DNA from: Helicobacter sp. NHP19-003
GTDB taxonomy: Bacteria; Campylobacterota; Campylobacteria; Campylobacterales; Helicobacteraceae
NCBI RefSeq assembly: GCF_019703305.1
Contig: NZ_AP024814.1
Coordinates: forward strand, 1,054,001 to 1,118,000
DNA: 64,000 nucleotides
Direction: 5' to 3'
Part shown: piece by piece, positions 28,665-37,098 of the stretch
How the letters are laid out: every line of letters starts with the position of its first letter
Numbering within the stretch: position 1 is the stretch's first letter
Position numbers and translations under genes: made by a program
Notes under the pieces: model-generated
The model's input: only the letters and a program-made list of their open reading frames with translations
Databases searched by the model: none
Told to the model about the DNA's origin: nothing

Positions 28665-28705
28665 TATAATTTCAATGGTAGGGCAACTTCTAGTAGGGCT
28701 AGAAG
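28665..28705 (+). promoter_or_regulatory. Promoter and leader hairpin of the first hof gene
   Basis: TATAAT at 28665-28670 would start transcription near 28677. The expected leader then holds a perfect 7-bp inverted repeat, CTTCTAG (28687-28693) and CTAGAAG (28699-28705), with a 5-nt loop, 43 nt before the ATG. It could stabilise the mRNA 5' end or bind a regulator. The rest of the gap between ctpA and hof (28463-28664) shows nothing else I can support. Confidence 0.5.
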
Positions 28706-28748
28706 AAAGTTTTACTCTGTCTACTTAAGGATTAGCCAAGGAGTCAAC

Positions 28749-30209
28749 ATGCAAGACAGATACGAACAACAAGACCCCAACATTAAGTCTAACTTTTCCG
28801 TTTTAACCTATGTTTGTGGTCCATTAATGTTGTTTGCAACTTCCGTGGACGCGTTTGAGTATAAGTTTGGGGGGCGCGCAGAACAGACCTCTCAAATCGG
28901 GTTCAACACTAGGGAGATCAACCGCAGAAGAGGGCTTTACCCCATGCAACAATACGCCACTGTGGCGGGGTATTTGGACCTTAGCTTCAGCTTATTGCCC
29001 AAAAAATCCGTCCACAGCCTTAAGGGTGGGATCGGCGGTATGGTCGGTGGTGTCTTCTACGACAGCACGAAAAACCTCGATCGAGGCAGTCAAATATTCA
29101 ACTATTACGGTTACTACAACGGGTATTTAGACGGCAACCACAATTCCATCGCTACAGGTGATGACAACCTCAAGGACAGCTTCATTCGAAAAAACGCGCG
29201 CACCTACATTTGGAGCGATGCGTTCTTGGAATACCAATACAAAGATTATTTTGGCATCAAGGGCGGGCGTTACACTTCTACCATGCCTTACAGAAGTGGG
29301 AAAACGCAAGGCTTTGAGGTCTTTGGGCAGTATAAACACGCCCGCTTGGTGTGGTTTAGTTCTTTTGGGCGCGCGATTGCCAGCAGCGGGTTTCTCATCA
29401 ATTGGTATGCCCCTAGGACTTCTTACAGCGGCGGTTATGTGAGAAACGCCCAGGGGGGTTGGACACCTGTGGGCTATAAGCTCTCTTATGGCACACATGC
29501 GGCAAGACTCATTTACAACCAACATAAACTCTTGGCCGAGTTTTTCTACTATTTTTCGCCCAAGACCTTCAACGCACCCGGCTTTACGCTCGGCTGGGAC
29601 ACCAACCCCAATTTTGACGGCAAGGGTTTTAAATCAGACACCCACATCACCGCCATCTTCCCTGTGTATGAGCCTTGGATGGTCTTTGGCTCAACAGGGG
29701 CGGTGAAATTCAAATACGGCACACCCATCACCCAAACCGGCCAAAGCCTCATCTTGCGCCAGCGCTTTGATTACAACAACTACTACCTCGTGGGGACATT
29801 TTACAAGAACTTTGGCAACCCCAACACCTATGTGGGCAACATGGGTAACCCCGCAGGCGTGCTCCTCGGGGGCAACAGCGTTTATGTGGGTACGGCTGGC
29901 ACAGCTTTAAAAGCCGATGCTGTAACAGGGGCGATTGCCTATGGGGGCACACACTTTAATAAAAAGTTTTTGTGGCGGATGCAATGGCAGTGGACAAGTG
30001 CGCCCGTGGCATGGGAGGGACGCTACATGCTCACTTTGGGTTACAACTTCAACCAGTACTTGAAAGCCACGATCAATTTAGCCTACTATGGAGTGCACAC
30101 CAATAAAGGCTACCAAGCGGGCTTGAACGACCAAGTCTGTATGACCTATTGTGGCGGAGGGTATCAGGACAGAAGTGCTCTTTACACAAACCTTTCGGCT
30201 TCCTTTTAG
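28749..30209 (+). CDS. Hof-family outer membrane protein 1
   Basis: 486 aa. Signal peptide ends SVDA-FEYKFG. Hof hallmarks are GGRAEQTSQIGFN near the mature N-terminus, RGLYPMQQYATV, WFSSFGRAIA, YFSPKTFNAPGFTLGWDTNP, LRQRFDYNNYYLVG, FYKNFGNPN and the C-terminal YQDRSALYTNLSASF with terminal Phe for barrel assembly. AAGGAG precedes the ATG at 28749. The open frame to 28500 is non-coding in character. First of six tandem Hof genes. Individual substrates or ligands are unknown. Confidence 0.9.
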   Translation: MQDRYEQQDPNIKSNFSVLTYVCGPLMLFATSVDAFEYKFGGRAEQTSQIGFNTREINRRRGLYPMQQYATVAGYLDLSFSLLPKKSVHSLKGGIGGMVGGVFYDSTKNLDRGSQIFNYYGYYNGYLDGNHNSIATGDDNLKDSFIRKNARTYIWSDAFLEYQYKDYFGIKGGRYTSTMPYRSGKTQGFEVFGQYKHARLVWFSSFGRAIASSGFLINWYAPRTSYSGGYVRNAQGGWTPVGYKLSYGTHAARLIYNQHKLLAEFFYYFSPKTFNAPGFTLGWDTNPNFDGKGFKSDTHITAIFPVYEPWMVFGSTGAVKFKYGTPITQTGQSLILRQRFDYNNYYLVGTFYKNFGNPNTYVGNMGNPAGVLLGGNSVYVGTAGTALKADAVTGAIAYGGTHFNKKFLWRMQWQWTSAPVAWEGRYMLTLGYNFNQYLKATINLAYYGVHTNKGYQAGLNDQVCMTYCGGGYQDRSALYTNLSASF

Positions 30210-30548
30210 GACAAAACAAACGGAGAAATCGGGGGGATTTAAGCAAATCTTTGTTATCCTTAACACATAAAAGTAAATATTCTCGGATGTTTATTTTAAA
30301 ACTTTAGATTTTGAGGAGAATTGATGGATAAAATGACAGCAGTTTTAGCAAAATCCCCACAAAGCCTTTCTTCTCTAATCATGATGATCATTTTTTACGG
30401 AAGGAGGATGATGCGCGCAATGCTCCTTTGCGCGAGGCGTGCCTTAAGGGCAACACAATAACCCCACTGCCTTGGTTTCAAGTTTCTACAGCAGGGTTCT
30501 CGGGTCCACTTTGCCCAAGAATCACACGATGACAACAAAAGGATTGAA
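30210..30548 (+). other. 339-bp gap between hof 1 and hof 2, with a small ORF
   Basis: After AGGAGA an ATG at 30324 opens a 45-codon frame ending at 30461 (MDKMTAVLAKSPQSLSSL...). From about 30374 another frame reads NHDDHFLRKEDDARNAPL and continues REACLKGNTITPLPWFQVST to a stop at 30530. Joined by one frame change these would make one acidic-to-neutral polypeptide. It may be a decayed gene or a leader. I do not recognise it. No clear promoter for hof 2 is visible. Confidence 0.3.
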
Positions 30549-32078
30549 ATGAAAAAAGTTGTGTCGCTCTCTAAAAATTTAGTGGCTTGGTTGGGAATTG
30601 CATCCCAAACTTCCGCCCTAGATTGGAAGCACCTGGATTTACGCAATTTGGAGTCTTTTGCAAAATTTAGAGCAGGGGCAGAGTCCTTCTCTAAAATTGG
30701 GTTTAACAACAAGCCCATCAACACCAATAAGGGTCTTTACCCTACAGAGACTTTTGTCACTATCGTGGCTTATCTCCAATTAGACTTCCCTGAACTTTTG
30801 CCTAAAAACGCAACGGCTAATGGCCACCACATGTCAGGGAGTCTAGGGGGATTTGGCGGAGGTCTTATGTACGATGGGACAAAACACCTAATAAATGAGG
30901 CGACAGGCAAGCCCTATGGGGATATGGCTTGGAACTACTTTGGTTACTGGGGTGGGCTCGTGGGGCAAAAGCCTTGGGCGCAGTGCTGGTATGGGGCAGG
31001 GGGAGGAAGCCAAGCGTCTTATGCGGGCAAAAGCGCAGCCCAGTTGCAAGCCATGTCGGATGCCACAAGCATTGGGGGGGTTAATACGGCCGATTGTATT
31101 CAGGGCTATGCCGATAACGCTCGCCAATATGTGATCTACAATGCCTACATTGACTACTCTTATAAGAACATCTTTAGATTTAGGGGTGGGCGTTATGAAT
31201 CGCCGGCCGACTATATGAGTGGTTACACGCAAGGGCTAGACATGACTTTAAACTTAAACCACTTTAAATTTTGGTGGTTCAGCTCTTTTGGCCGGGGCTT
31301 TGCTTACAACGAGTGGCTGTATAACTTCTACTCTCCCAAAACCTACACCCTAGCCGATGGCAAAAAGATCAACCCCGGGGTGCACGCCTTTTACATCACT
31401 TGGGAGTACAAGGGCTTTAGTGTTGTGCCTTTTGTCTACTTTTCCCCAAACAACGAATACAGCCCTTGCTTTACCCTCATGTATGACAGCAACCCCAAAT
31501 TTAAAGGGATTGGCTGGCGCTCGCAAACCGACATCACGGTGCTCAACCCCTTTTACGCCAAACGCTTTTGGGACACCTACCAGTTTGGCATGATCTCGCA
31601 TAGAAATGCCCATAGCTTGATGATCAAACAGCGCTTTGACTACAATAACTACAACTTTGGGGGCGGGATTTACCAAAACTTTGGCAACGCCAACTGGATG
31701 ATCGGCTACCACGGGAACCGTTTAGGGTTTGACTTTTGGGACAACACAGTGTATGCCAACACCATCAACTCCCTATCCTACATGATGGACTCGAACGCCT
31801 TCACCGCCTTTCTCTTTGGCGGGGGGGTGTATAAAAAATGGCTTTGGGGTTTGATCGGCCGTTTGACCTATGGTCCCCGTGCGGATGAACAGGTTTTTGC
31901 GTTTAACGTCGGTTACCAATTTTCTAAGCGTTTTTACGCCGACATTAAAGTAGAATACTACAACCAAATCATGCATCGAGGTTATAAAATTGGTTGGAAT
32001 GGGCCTTTCTTACCCGATCAACCCGCCACCGACCAAGACAGAAGCCATATTTTTACTGAGATTAAAGTCAAGCTTTAA
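30549..32078 (+). CDS. Hof-family outer membrane protein 2
   Basis: 509 aa. Signal peptide MKKVVSLSKNLVAWLGIASQ ends near TSA-LDW. Hof signature ESFSKIGFNNKPINTNKGLY, then PTETFVTIV. A long loop (about 125-190) with WGGLVGQKPWAQCWYGAGGG carries two Cys, unlike its neighbours. Then WWFSSFGRGFAY, VYFSPNNEYSPCFTLMYD, KQRFDYNNYNFGGGIYQNFG and terminal DRSHIFTEIKVKL, ending in Leu rather than Phe. AAAGGATTGAA precedes the ATG. Confidence 0.92.
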   Translation: MKKVVSLSKNLVAWLGIASQTSALDWKHLDLRNLESFAKFRAGAESFSKIGFNNKPINTNKGLYPTETFVTIVAYLQLDFPELLPKNATANGHHMSGSLGGFGGGLMYDGTKHLINEATGKPYGDMAWNYFGYWGGLVGQKPWAQCWYGAGGGSQASYAGKSAAQLQAMSDATSIGGVNTADCIQGYADNARQYVIYNAYIDYSYKNIFRFRGGRYESPADYMSGYTQGLDMTLNLNHFKFWWFSSFGRGFAYNEWLYNFYSPKTYTLADGKKINPGVHAFYITWEYKGFSVVPFVYFSPNNEYSPCFTLMYDSNPKFKGIGWRSQTDITVLNPFYAKRFWDTYQFGMISHRNAHSLMIKQRFDYNNYNFGGGIYQNFGNANWMIGYHGNRLGFDFWDNTVYANTINSLSYMMDSNAFTAFLFGGGVYKKWLWGLIGRLTYGPRADEQVFAFNVGYQFSKRFYADIKVEYYNQIMHRGYKIGWNGPFLPDQPATDQDRSHIFTEIKVKL

Positions 32079-32121
32079 TCCTGTCAAGGTAAAGCTTAAA
32101 ACCTAATAGAGGTGTAGATAG

Positions 32122-33468
32122 ATGAGCCATAAAGGCTTGCTCTTTTGTGCGTGTTGTGTGTGTCCGCTGGGGGCTTTTGACTATAAATTCAGCGGGACAA
32201 GCGAATCGGTCGCCAAGATCGGTTTTAACCACTCCCCCATCAATTCCAAAGAGGGTATCTTCCCCACAGAAAGTTTCATGACCCTAACGCTCAAAGCCCA
32301 AGTGGATGCGAGCTTGTGGGAGAACGAAAAGAATAAAATCAGTGCAGGGATTGGCGGGGGGATCGGTGGGCTGGCTTACGACTCGACCAAAACTTTAGTG
32401 GATCAGAGCACGGGGCAGGTCTATGGCTCTAAAATATATTTTTACTTTGGGCGTTATTGGGGTTTTTTAGACAACGCCCCTTGGAAAAGCTCTAACATAG
32501 AATCCACACAAAGAGCCCGCCCCTATGTACTCTACAACGCCTATTTGCGCTACGACTACAACCAAGCTCTAACCATCATCATCGGGCGTTACCTATCCAA
32601 AGCAACTTTTTTGAGCGGGTACACAGAAGGGTTTGAAGCTTCTTACAAATTCCACCATTACTTTAGATTGCGCTGGTTTAGCTCTTTTGGCAGGGCTTTG
32701 GCGGTGGGTGAGTTTATCCGCCCTTGGTACGCCCCCATCACCACAACCAACAAACAGGGCAAGGTGGTGGATTTAGGCATCCACGCTGTGGGGTTAAATT
32801 TTGACACCAAGCGTTTTTCAGCAGTGAGCTTTGTCTATTTCTCTCCCAACACCTACACCACCCCCGGGGTCAAGCTCCACTACAACAGCAACCCCGCCTT
32901 CAATGGGCTGGGTTTTAAGTCTTTAACGGAGATGACGGTGATCTTTCCCATTTATAACCGCAATCTTTACAATGCGTGGTATCGTGGCTCTAGGCTGGGA
33001 CGGGGGGGGGCGAGCTTGTATATCCGCCAACGCTTCGACTACAACCAATACAACTTTGGCGGGGGGTATTTCCAAAACTTTGGCAACGCCAACGCTCGAA
33101 TCAACTGGTATGGGAGCCCCATTGGCATTGACTACCGCGACAACAGTGTCTATGGTGGGCTGATGGACAACATGATTTCACCCAATGCCATCACGGGCTT
33201 TGTGTTTGTGGGCGGGGTGTATAAGAAACTCTTTTGGGGCTTGGTGGGGCGATTGACTTATTCGCCTCGGGCCAACGAGCAAAGCGTGGCGTGGAATGTG
33301 GGGATCAAGTGGAATCGTTACTTTTCGACCAACATTAAAATTGAATACAATGAAGTGGACACCCACAAGGGCTACAACATCGCCAACTGGTACACTCTAG
33401 ACCCCAGTGCCCCAGCCACCCACCAAGACCGCAGTTATTTAATGACCGCCATCAAGGCGCAATTTTAG
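32122..33468 (+). CDS. Hof-family outer membrane protein 3, with G9 tract
   Basis: 448 aa. A short signal peptide (MSHKGLLFCACCVCPLGA-FDY) is Cys-rich. Hof signature ESVAKIGFNHSPINSKEGIF, RWFSSFGRALAVG, VYFSPNTYTTPGVKLHYNSN, RQRFDYNQYNFGGGYFQNFG, terminal DRSYLMTAIKAQF. A run of nine G (33002-33010) lies in codons for Arg-Gly-Gly near residue 294, just before ASLYIRQRFDYNQYN. A one-base slip there would truncate the barrel, so the gene may be phase variable. It starts 43 nt after hof 2. Confidence 0.92.
   Translation: MSHKGLLFCACCVCPLGAFDYKFSGTSESVAKIGFNHSPINSKEGIFPTESFMTLTLKAQVDASLWENEKNKISAGIGGGIGGLAYDSTKTLVDQSTGQVYGSKIYFYFGRYWGFLDNAPWKSSNIESTQRARPYVLYNAYLRYDYNQALTIIIGRYLSKATFLSGYTEGFEASYKFHHYFRLRWFSSFGRALAVGEFIRPWYAPITTTNKQGKVVDLGIHAVGLNFDTKRFSAVSFVYFSPNTYTTPGVKLHYNSNPAFNGLGFKSLTEMTVIFPIYNRNLYNAWYRGSRLGRGGASLYIRQRFDYNQYNFGGGYFQNFGNANARINWYGSPIGIDYRDNSVYGGLMDNMISPNAITGFVFVGGVYKKLFWGLVGRLTYSPRANEQSVAWNVGIKWNRYFSTNIKIEYNEVDTHKGYNIANWYTLDPSAPATHQDRSYLMTAIKAQF
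33002..33010. repeat. G9 homopolymer inside hof 3
   Basis: Nine consecutive G preceded by C and followed by CGAGC. The frame is open at this length. It is the longest pure G run noticed in a coding region of this window. Confidence 0.85.
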
Positions 33469-33577
33469 TAGCGTTTTGTAACATTTACAGACATGACTCA
33501 CACACTTTGTCTAAAAATGGGTGTTACTGCACTAAAAGCTGTGCTACAACACTAAGGACTAAATACAAAGGGGTATA

Positions 33578-35050
33578 TTGCATATAACTACACGCACATT
33601 CAGCCACATTTTCTATTCTCTAACTTTTTTGATGACTCCGCTCAAAGCCTTTGACATTAAATTCTCGGGGCGTTTGGACAGCTTTTCTAAGATAGGTTTC
33701 AACCATTCCAAGATCAACACCAAGTATGGCATCTTCCCCACAGAGAGTTTTGTGGACATCGTGGGCTTTGCCCAAATGAAAGTGGGGCTGCTACCCAAGC
33801 ACACCACAGACCACCAATTAAGCTTTAGTTTGGGTGGGGCGATGGCGGGCTTGCCTTACGACTCGACCAAGTATTTGAGAGACCAAGATGGGCAAATCTA
33901 TGGCTCTGTGGTACATAACTTCATCGGGGGCTGGCATGGGTATTTTTTCAACAAATACCTCACGCAACTATCCGGGGCCTACCACGCCCGCCCCTATGTG
34001 CTCGACACCGCTTTTTTGCAATACGATTACAAGCATAAGTTTGGCTTTAAAATCGGTCGTTACGAGGCGAACATCGATTTTATGAGCGGGTCAAACCAAG
34101 GCTTTGAGTTCTACTACCGCCCCATTAAAAACCTCAAACTTTGGTGGTGGAGCTCCTATGGGCGGGGCTTGGCGTTCAACTCGTGGATTTACCAGTTCTA
34201 CGCTTCAACCCCCTATGAAAAACCAAATGGACAGATGATCAACTACGGCTGGCATGGCATCACCGCCACTTACGACTATAAGAAATTGAGCGCGCAGGCG
34301 TTCTTTTACTTTTCGCCCAAGACCTACAACGCTCCGGGGTTTAAACTCATCTACGACACGGATAAAAATTTCCAGCTTGTGGGCTTCCGCTCCCAAACCC
34401 TCTTAATGGTTACGGTTCCCGTTTACGACTCGGGCTGGTACAACCCGCTCACCAAAACCTACAGCATTTGGGATTCTGCACAACACGGCTCACTCGTGGG
34501 TAAATATGGAGTCACCTTAAACATCCGCCAAGCCTTTTGGTGGAATCGCCTAGCGATCATTTTAGGGCTTTACAACACCTTTGGCAACCCAGACGCTTAC
34601 TTGGGTAGCCACACCATGCCCATGGGCAACAACACCTCCTATGTCAACGACTATGTGAGCTCGAGCATCATCGGGTTTGACTTTTGGGACAACACGGCTT
34701 ATGACGGCTTGGCAGATGCCGTAACCAATGCCAACACCACAACCGTCTATGGCTCTGTGGGCAGCATTTATAAAAAGTTTGCATGGCACATCTTTGGGCG
34801 GGTGAGCAACGCCAACCGCAACGCCCAAGGGCACATCGGGCGTAGCAACGAATACTCCGCAGCCCTAAGTTTAGACTACGCCTTCACCCGTTCGGTGTTC
34901 TTGCACTTTAAGATCGAATACTATGGGGTGCAAATGCACCAGGGTTACCAAGTGGGCTATTTTGGCGCGCCAGAGTTTAACAACCCCGACTTTAAAGCGA
35001 ATTATCAAGACCGCAGCCACATCATGACCAACATCACTTTAAAATTTTAG
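33578..35050 (+). CDS. Hof-family outer membrane protein 4
   Basis: 490 aa. The start appears to be TTG at 33578 after AAAGGGG, giving signal peptide HITTRTFSHIFYSLTFLMTP ending LKA-FDIKFS. Hof signature DSFSKIGFNHSKINTKYGIF, then PTESFVDIVGFAQ. WWWSSYGRGLAFN, FYFSPKTYNAPGFKLIYDTD and IRQAFWWNRLAIILGLYNTF follow. The last replaces the usual RQRFDYNNYN, so this paralogue is more diverged. Ends DRSHIMTNITLKF. Confidence 0.9.
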   Translation: MHITTRTFSHIFYSLTFLMTPLKAFDIKFSGRLDSFSKIGFNHSKINTKYGIFPTESFVDIVGFAQMKVGLLPKHTTDHQLSFSLGGAMAGLPYDSTKYLRDQDGQIYGSVVHNFIGGWHGYFFNKYLTQLSGAYHARPYVLDTAFLQYDYKHKFGFKIGRYEANIDFMSGSNQGFEFYYRPIKNLKLWWWSSYGRGLAFNSWIYQFYASTPYEKPNGQMINYGWHGITATYDYKKLSAQAFFYFSPKTYNAPGFKLIYDTDKNFQLVGFRSQTLLMVTVPVYDSGWYNPLTKTYSIWDSAQHGSLVGKYGVTLNIRQAFWWNRLAIILGLYNTFGNPDAYLGSHTMPMGNNTSYVNDYVSSSIIGFDFWDNTAYDGLADAVTNANTTTVYGSVGSIYKKFAWHIFGRVSNANRNAQGHIGRSNEYSAALSLDYAFTRSVFLHFKIEYYGVQMHQGYQVGYFGAPEFNNPDFKANYQDRSHIMTNITLKF

Positions 35051-35270
35051 AATTAGTGTGAATAAAATATTTATAATAACATTCTATGTACTTACAAAAT
35101 TTTTAAACTAAATTGTGTTTGTTTAAGAAAAAAAATACACAAACTATATTAAAATGCGCCTACACAATCATGGTCTCGGGCATAGCTCGGCTAGAGTTTT
35201 ACGGGCGTGTTCTGTGTAGTTCTCTAACACTTAAGGTTATTAAGTACCTGCAATATTGAAGGCGACACCA
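35051..35270 (+). promoter_or_regulatory. AT-rich leader region before hof 5
   Basis: 220 bp of AT-rich sequence between hof 4 and hof 5. TATAAT lies at 35072-35077 and ACTATATTAAAATG at about 35143-35156 offers another -10-like word. TTGTGT and ACACAA form a loose inverted repeat around 35113-35139. hof 5 therefore probably has its own promoter. Nothing coding seen. Confidence 0.4.
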
Positions 35271-36998
35271 ATGAATAAAGAAAAACAACAAAAAAGGTTA
35301 CGAGGCATGAAAAAGATCAAAGACACCAAGTGGGGTAAGCTGGCAAGGGGGGTGCGTAAATTGCGCAACACGCTGACACCCGCCCTGCTGGCTTCCTCTT
35401 CTTTGGGAGTTTGTGGGTTGGATGCACTCAGCTACGAAGTGCACGGCGATCTCATCAACTTCTCAAAAGTGGGGTTTAACAACTCTCCCATCAACCCGGT
35501 CAAGGGGCTTTACCCAACCGGTACTTTTGTGGAATTGACCGGTAAATTAGAAAGCACCGTGCACCTTGGCAAAGGTTGGAGTGTGAGTTTAGGTGGTGCG
35601 CTAGGGGGTATGCCCTATGACAACACCCGCTATGACAAATACGCTAATGACATTAAAGTCCCGCAAGCTTGGAAGAATCCAGATGCGTGTGGAGCAAACT
35701 ACAATGGTCCGGACAGCGCAAATGGCTTCTGTGTACCTTTTTGGAGCGATCCCAAAAATGGGATGCCCCAATATGGCTCTTACAATTGGGCGATGGATCA
35801 TGGTGGCATAGCCGACCCCCGCGGTATCGGTTATATGTTTATGGGGGAATGGAACGGCTTGGCCCCTAACTACTACCCCGCCAGCGCCTACACCCCCGGG
35901 CAGTCGCGCAGGTATGAAATCTACAAGGCGAATGTCCAATACAAAAGCGATAAAATTTGGATCATCGCCGGGCGCTACGACACCACACAGGTCAAAGACA
36001 TCGATTGGTTCTACCAATTGACCCAAGGTTTCTACGGCATGTTTAAACTCACGAATAAGCTGACCTTCCAAGTGTTCAGCTCCTGGGGCCGTGGTATTGC
36101 GGACGGGCAATGGATGTTCCCAATCTATCGCGAAAAACCTTGGGGGCAACACAAAATCGGGGTGATTTACCAAGTGAACAAGCACTTCTCCATCCACCCA
36201 CATGTGTGGTTCTCTCCCAAAGTTTTCACCGCTCCTGAAGTTAAAATGTATTACGACACCAACCCCGAGTTTAGCGGGCGCGGTTTCCGCTCACAAACCA
36301 CCCTTTATGCCATGTATGTCTACCAATGGGCAAACGACTATATCCCAGGTATTGGGCATGTGGGTCGCTATGGGGCTGCAAGGTATAACTCTTGGGACCC
36401 CTTCCTAGATGGCGGTAAATGGCGCGGGTTACAAGGTCCTGGCGGGGCAACCATCTTGATCAAAGAGCGCCTAGACTTCAACAACTACAATGTGGGCTTT
36501 GGTATCTACGACAACATCGGTAACCCAAACCCCAACATCGGTACCTATGGTAACCCCGTAGCGATCGATGGTGTCGAACAATGGACCGGTGGTATCTACT
36601 CACTAGGGTTTGCGTCTATCAACAACATCACCGACGCCGATGCTTTCACAGTTTATGCGAAAACCGGCGCGGTGTATGGAAAATTTGACTGGGAGCTCGC
36701 CGAAAGGTATACCACAGCTCCGCGTGCGGACGGTCAGGCTCTAGCGTTGTATTTGGACTACCAATTTGGCAAACACATCAAGGCTGGGATCAAGCTTGAG
36801 TGGTTCTTCCAAGTCATCCGCGCGGGCTACAACCCAGGTGTTGGCTTCCTAAGCTACATGGGGCAACCTTTGAGCTTGAACACAGGTGTGTTCTCTGCAA
36901 GTGGCTTTGGGCAAGGCCCACAAGAAACCGGGGGCATCGCCCACACCGTTTGGCAAGATCGAAGCCACTTGATGACCCACATCAGCTACAGTTTCTAG
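35271..36998 (+). CDS. Hof-family outer membrane protein 5
   Basis: 575 aa, the longest of the set. A long basic N-region (MNKEKQQKRLRGMKKIKDTK) precedes the hydrophobic segment TPALLASSSLGVCGLDA. Hof signature INFSKVGFNNSPINPVKGLY then PTGTFVELTG. A long loop (about 125-200) carries two Cys (PDACGANYNGPDSANGFCVP). WFSPKVFTAPEVKMYYDTNP, IKERLDFNNYNVGFGIYDNIG, and terminal DRSHLMTHISYSF. The ATG at 35271 is preceded by GAAGG. The frame extends to TTG 35256, which overlaps that ribosome site. Confidence 0.9.
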   Translation: MNKEKQQKRLRGMKKIKDTKWGKLARGVRKLRNTLTPALLASSSLGVCGLDALSYEVHGDLINFSKVGFNNSPINPVKGLYPTGTFVELTGKLESTVHLGKGWSVSLGGALGGMPYDNTRYDKYANDIKVPQAWKNPDACGANYNGPDSANGFCVPFWSDPKNGMPQYGSYNWAMDHGGIADPRGIGYMFMGEWNGLAPNYYPASAYTPGQSRRYEIYKANVQYKSDKIWIIAGRYDTTQVKDIDWFYQLTQGFYGMFKLTNKLTFQVFSSWGRGIADGQWMFPIYREKPWGQHKIGVIYQVNKHFSIHPHVWFSPKVFTAPEVKMYYDTNPEFSGRGFRSQTTLYAMYVYQWANDYIPGIGHVGRYGAARYNSWDPFLDGGKWRGLQGPGGATILIKERLDFNNYNVGFGIYDNIGNPNPNIGTYGNPVAIDGVEQWTGGIYSLGFASINNITDADAFTVYAKTGAVYGKFDWELAERYTTAPRADGQALALYLDYQFGKHIKAGIKLEWFFQVIRAGYNPGVGFLSYMGQPLSLNTGVFSASGFGQGPQETGGIAHTVWQDRSHLMTHISYSF

Positions 36999-37016
36999 TT
37001 CCAGCCTTTGTTTTTG

Positions 37017-37039
37017 CCTTAAGGGCTCTCCCCTTAAGG
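37017..37039. terminator. Hairpin after hof 5
   Basis: CCTTAAGGG and CCCTTAAGG form a perfect 9-bp stem with a 5-nt loop, 19 nt after the hof 5 stop, followed by TATTCTTGC. Good stem but weak T-run. It could end hof 5 transcription before hof 6. Confidence 0.55.
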
Positions 37040-37098
37040 TATTCTTGCTATAATACCCCGTTTAAAATTTTCATAAATCCATCTTTAAGCAGGTTGCC

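Noticed and set aside
28500-28748. N-terminal extension of the first Hof protein
   Set aside because: The frame is open but a promoter, leader hairpin, ribosome site and signal peptide all point to the ATG at 28749.
35601-36203. 200-codon minus-strand frame opposite hof 5
   Set aside because: Shadow of the Hof coding sequence. No start signal or recognisable domain, and hof 5 is clearly real.
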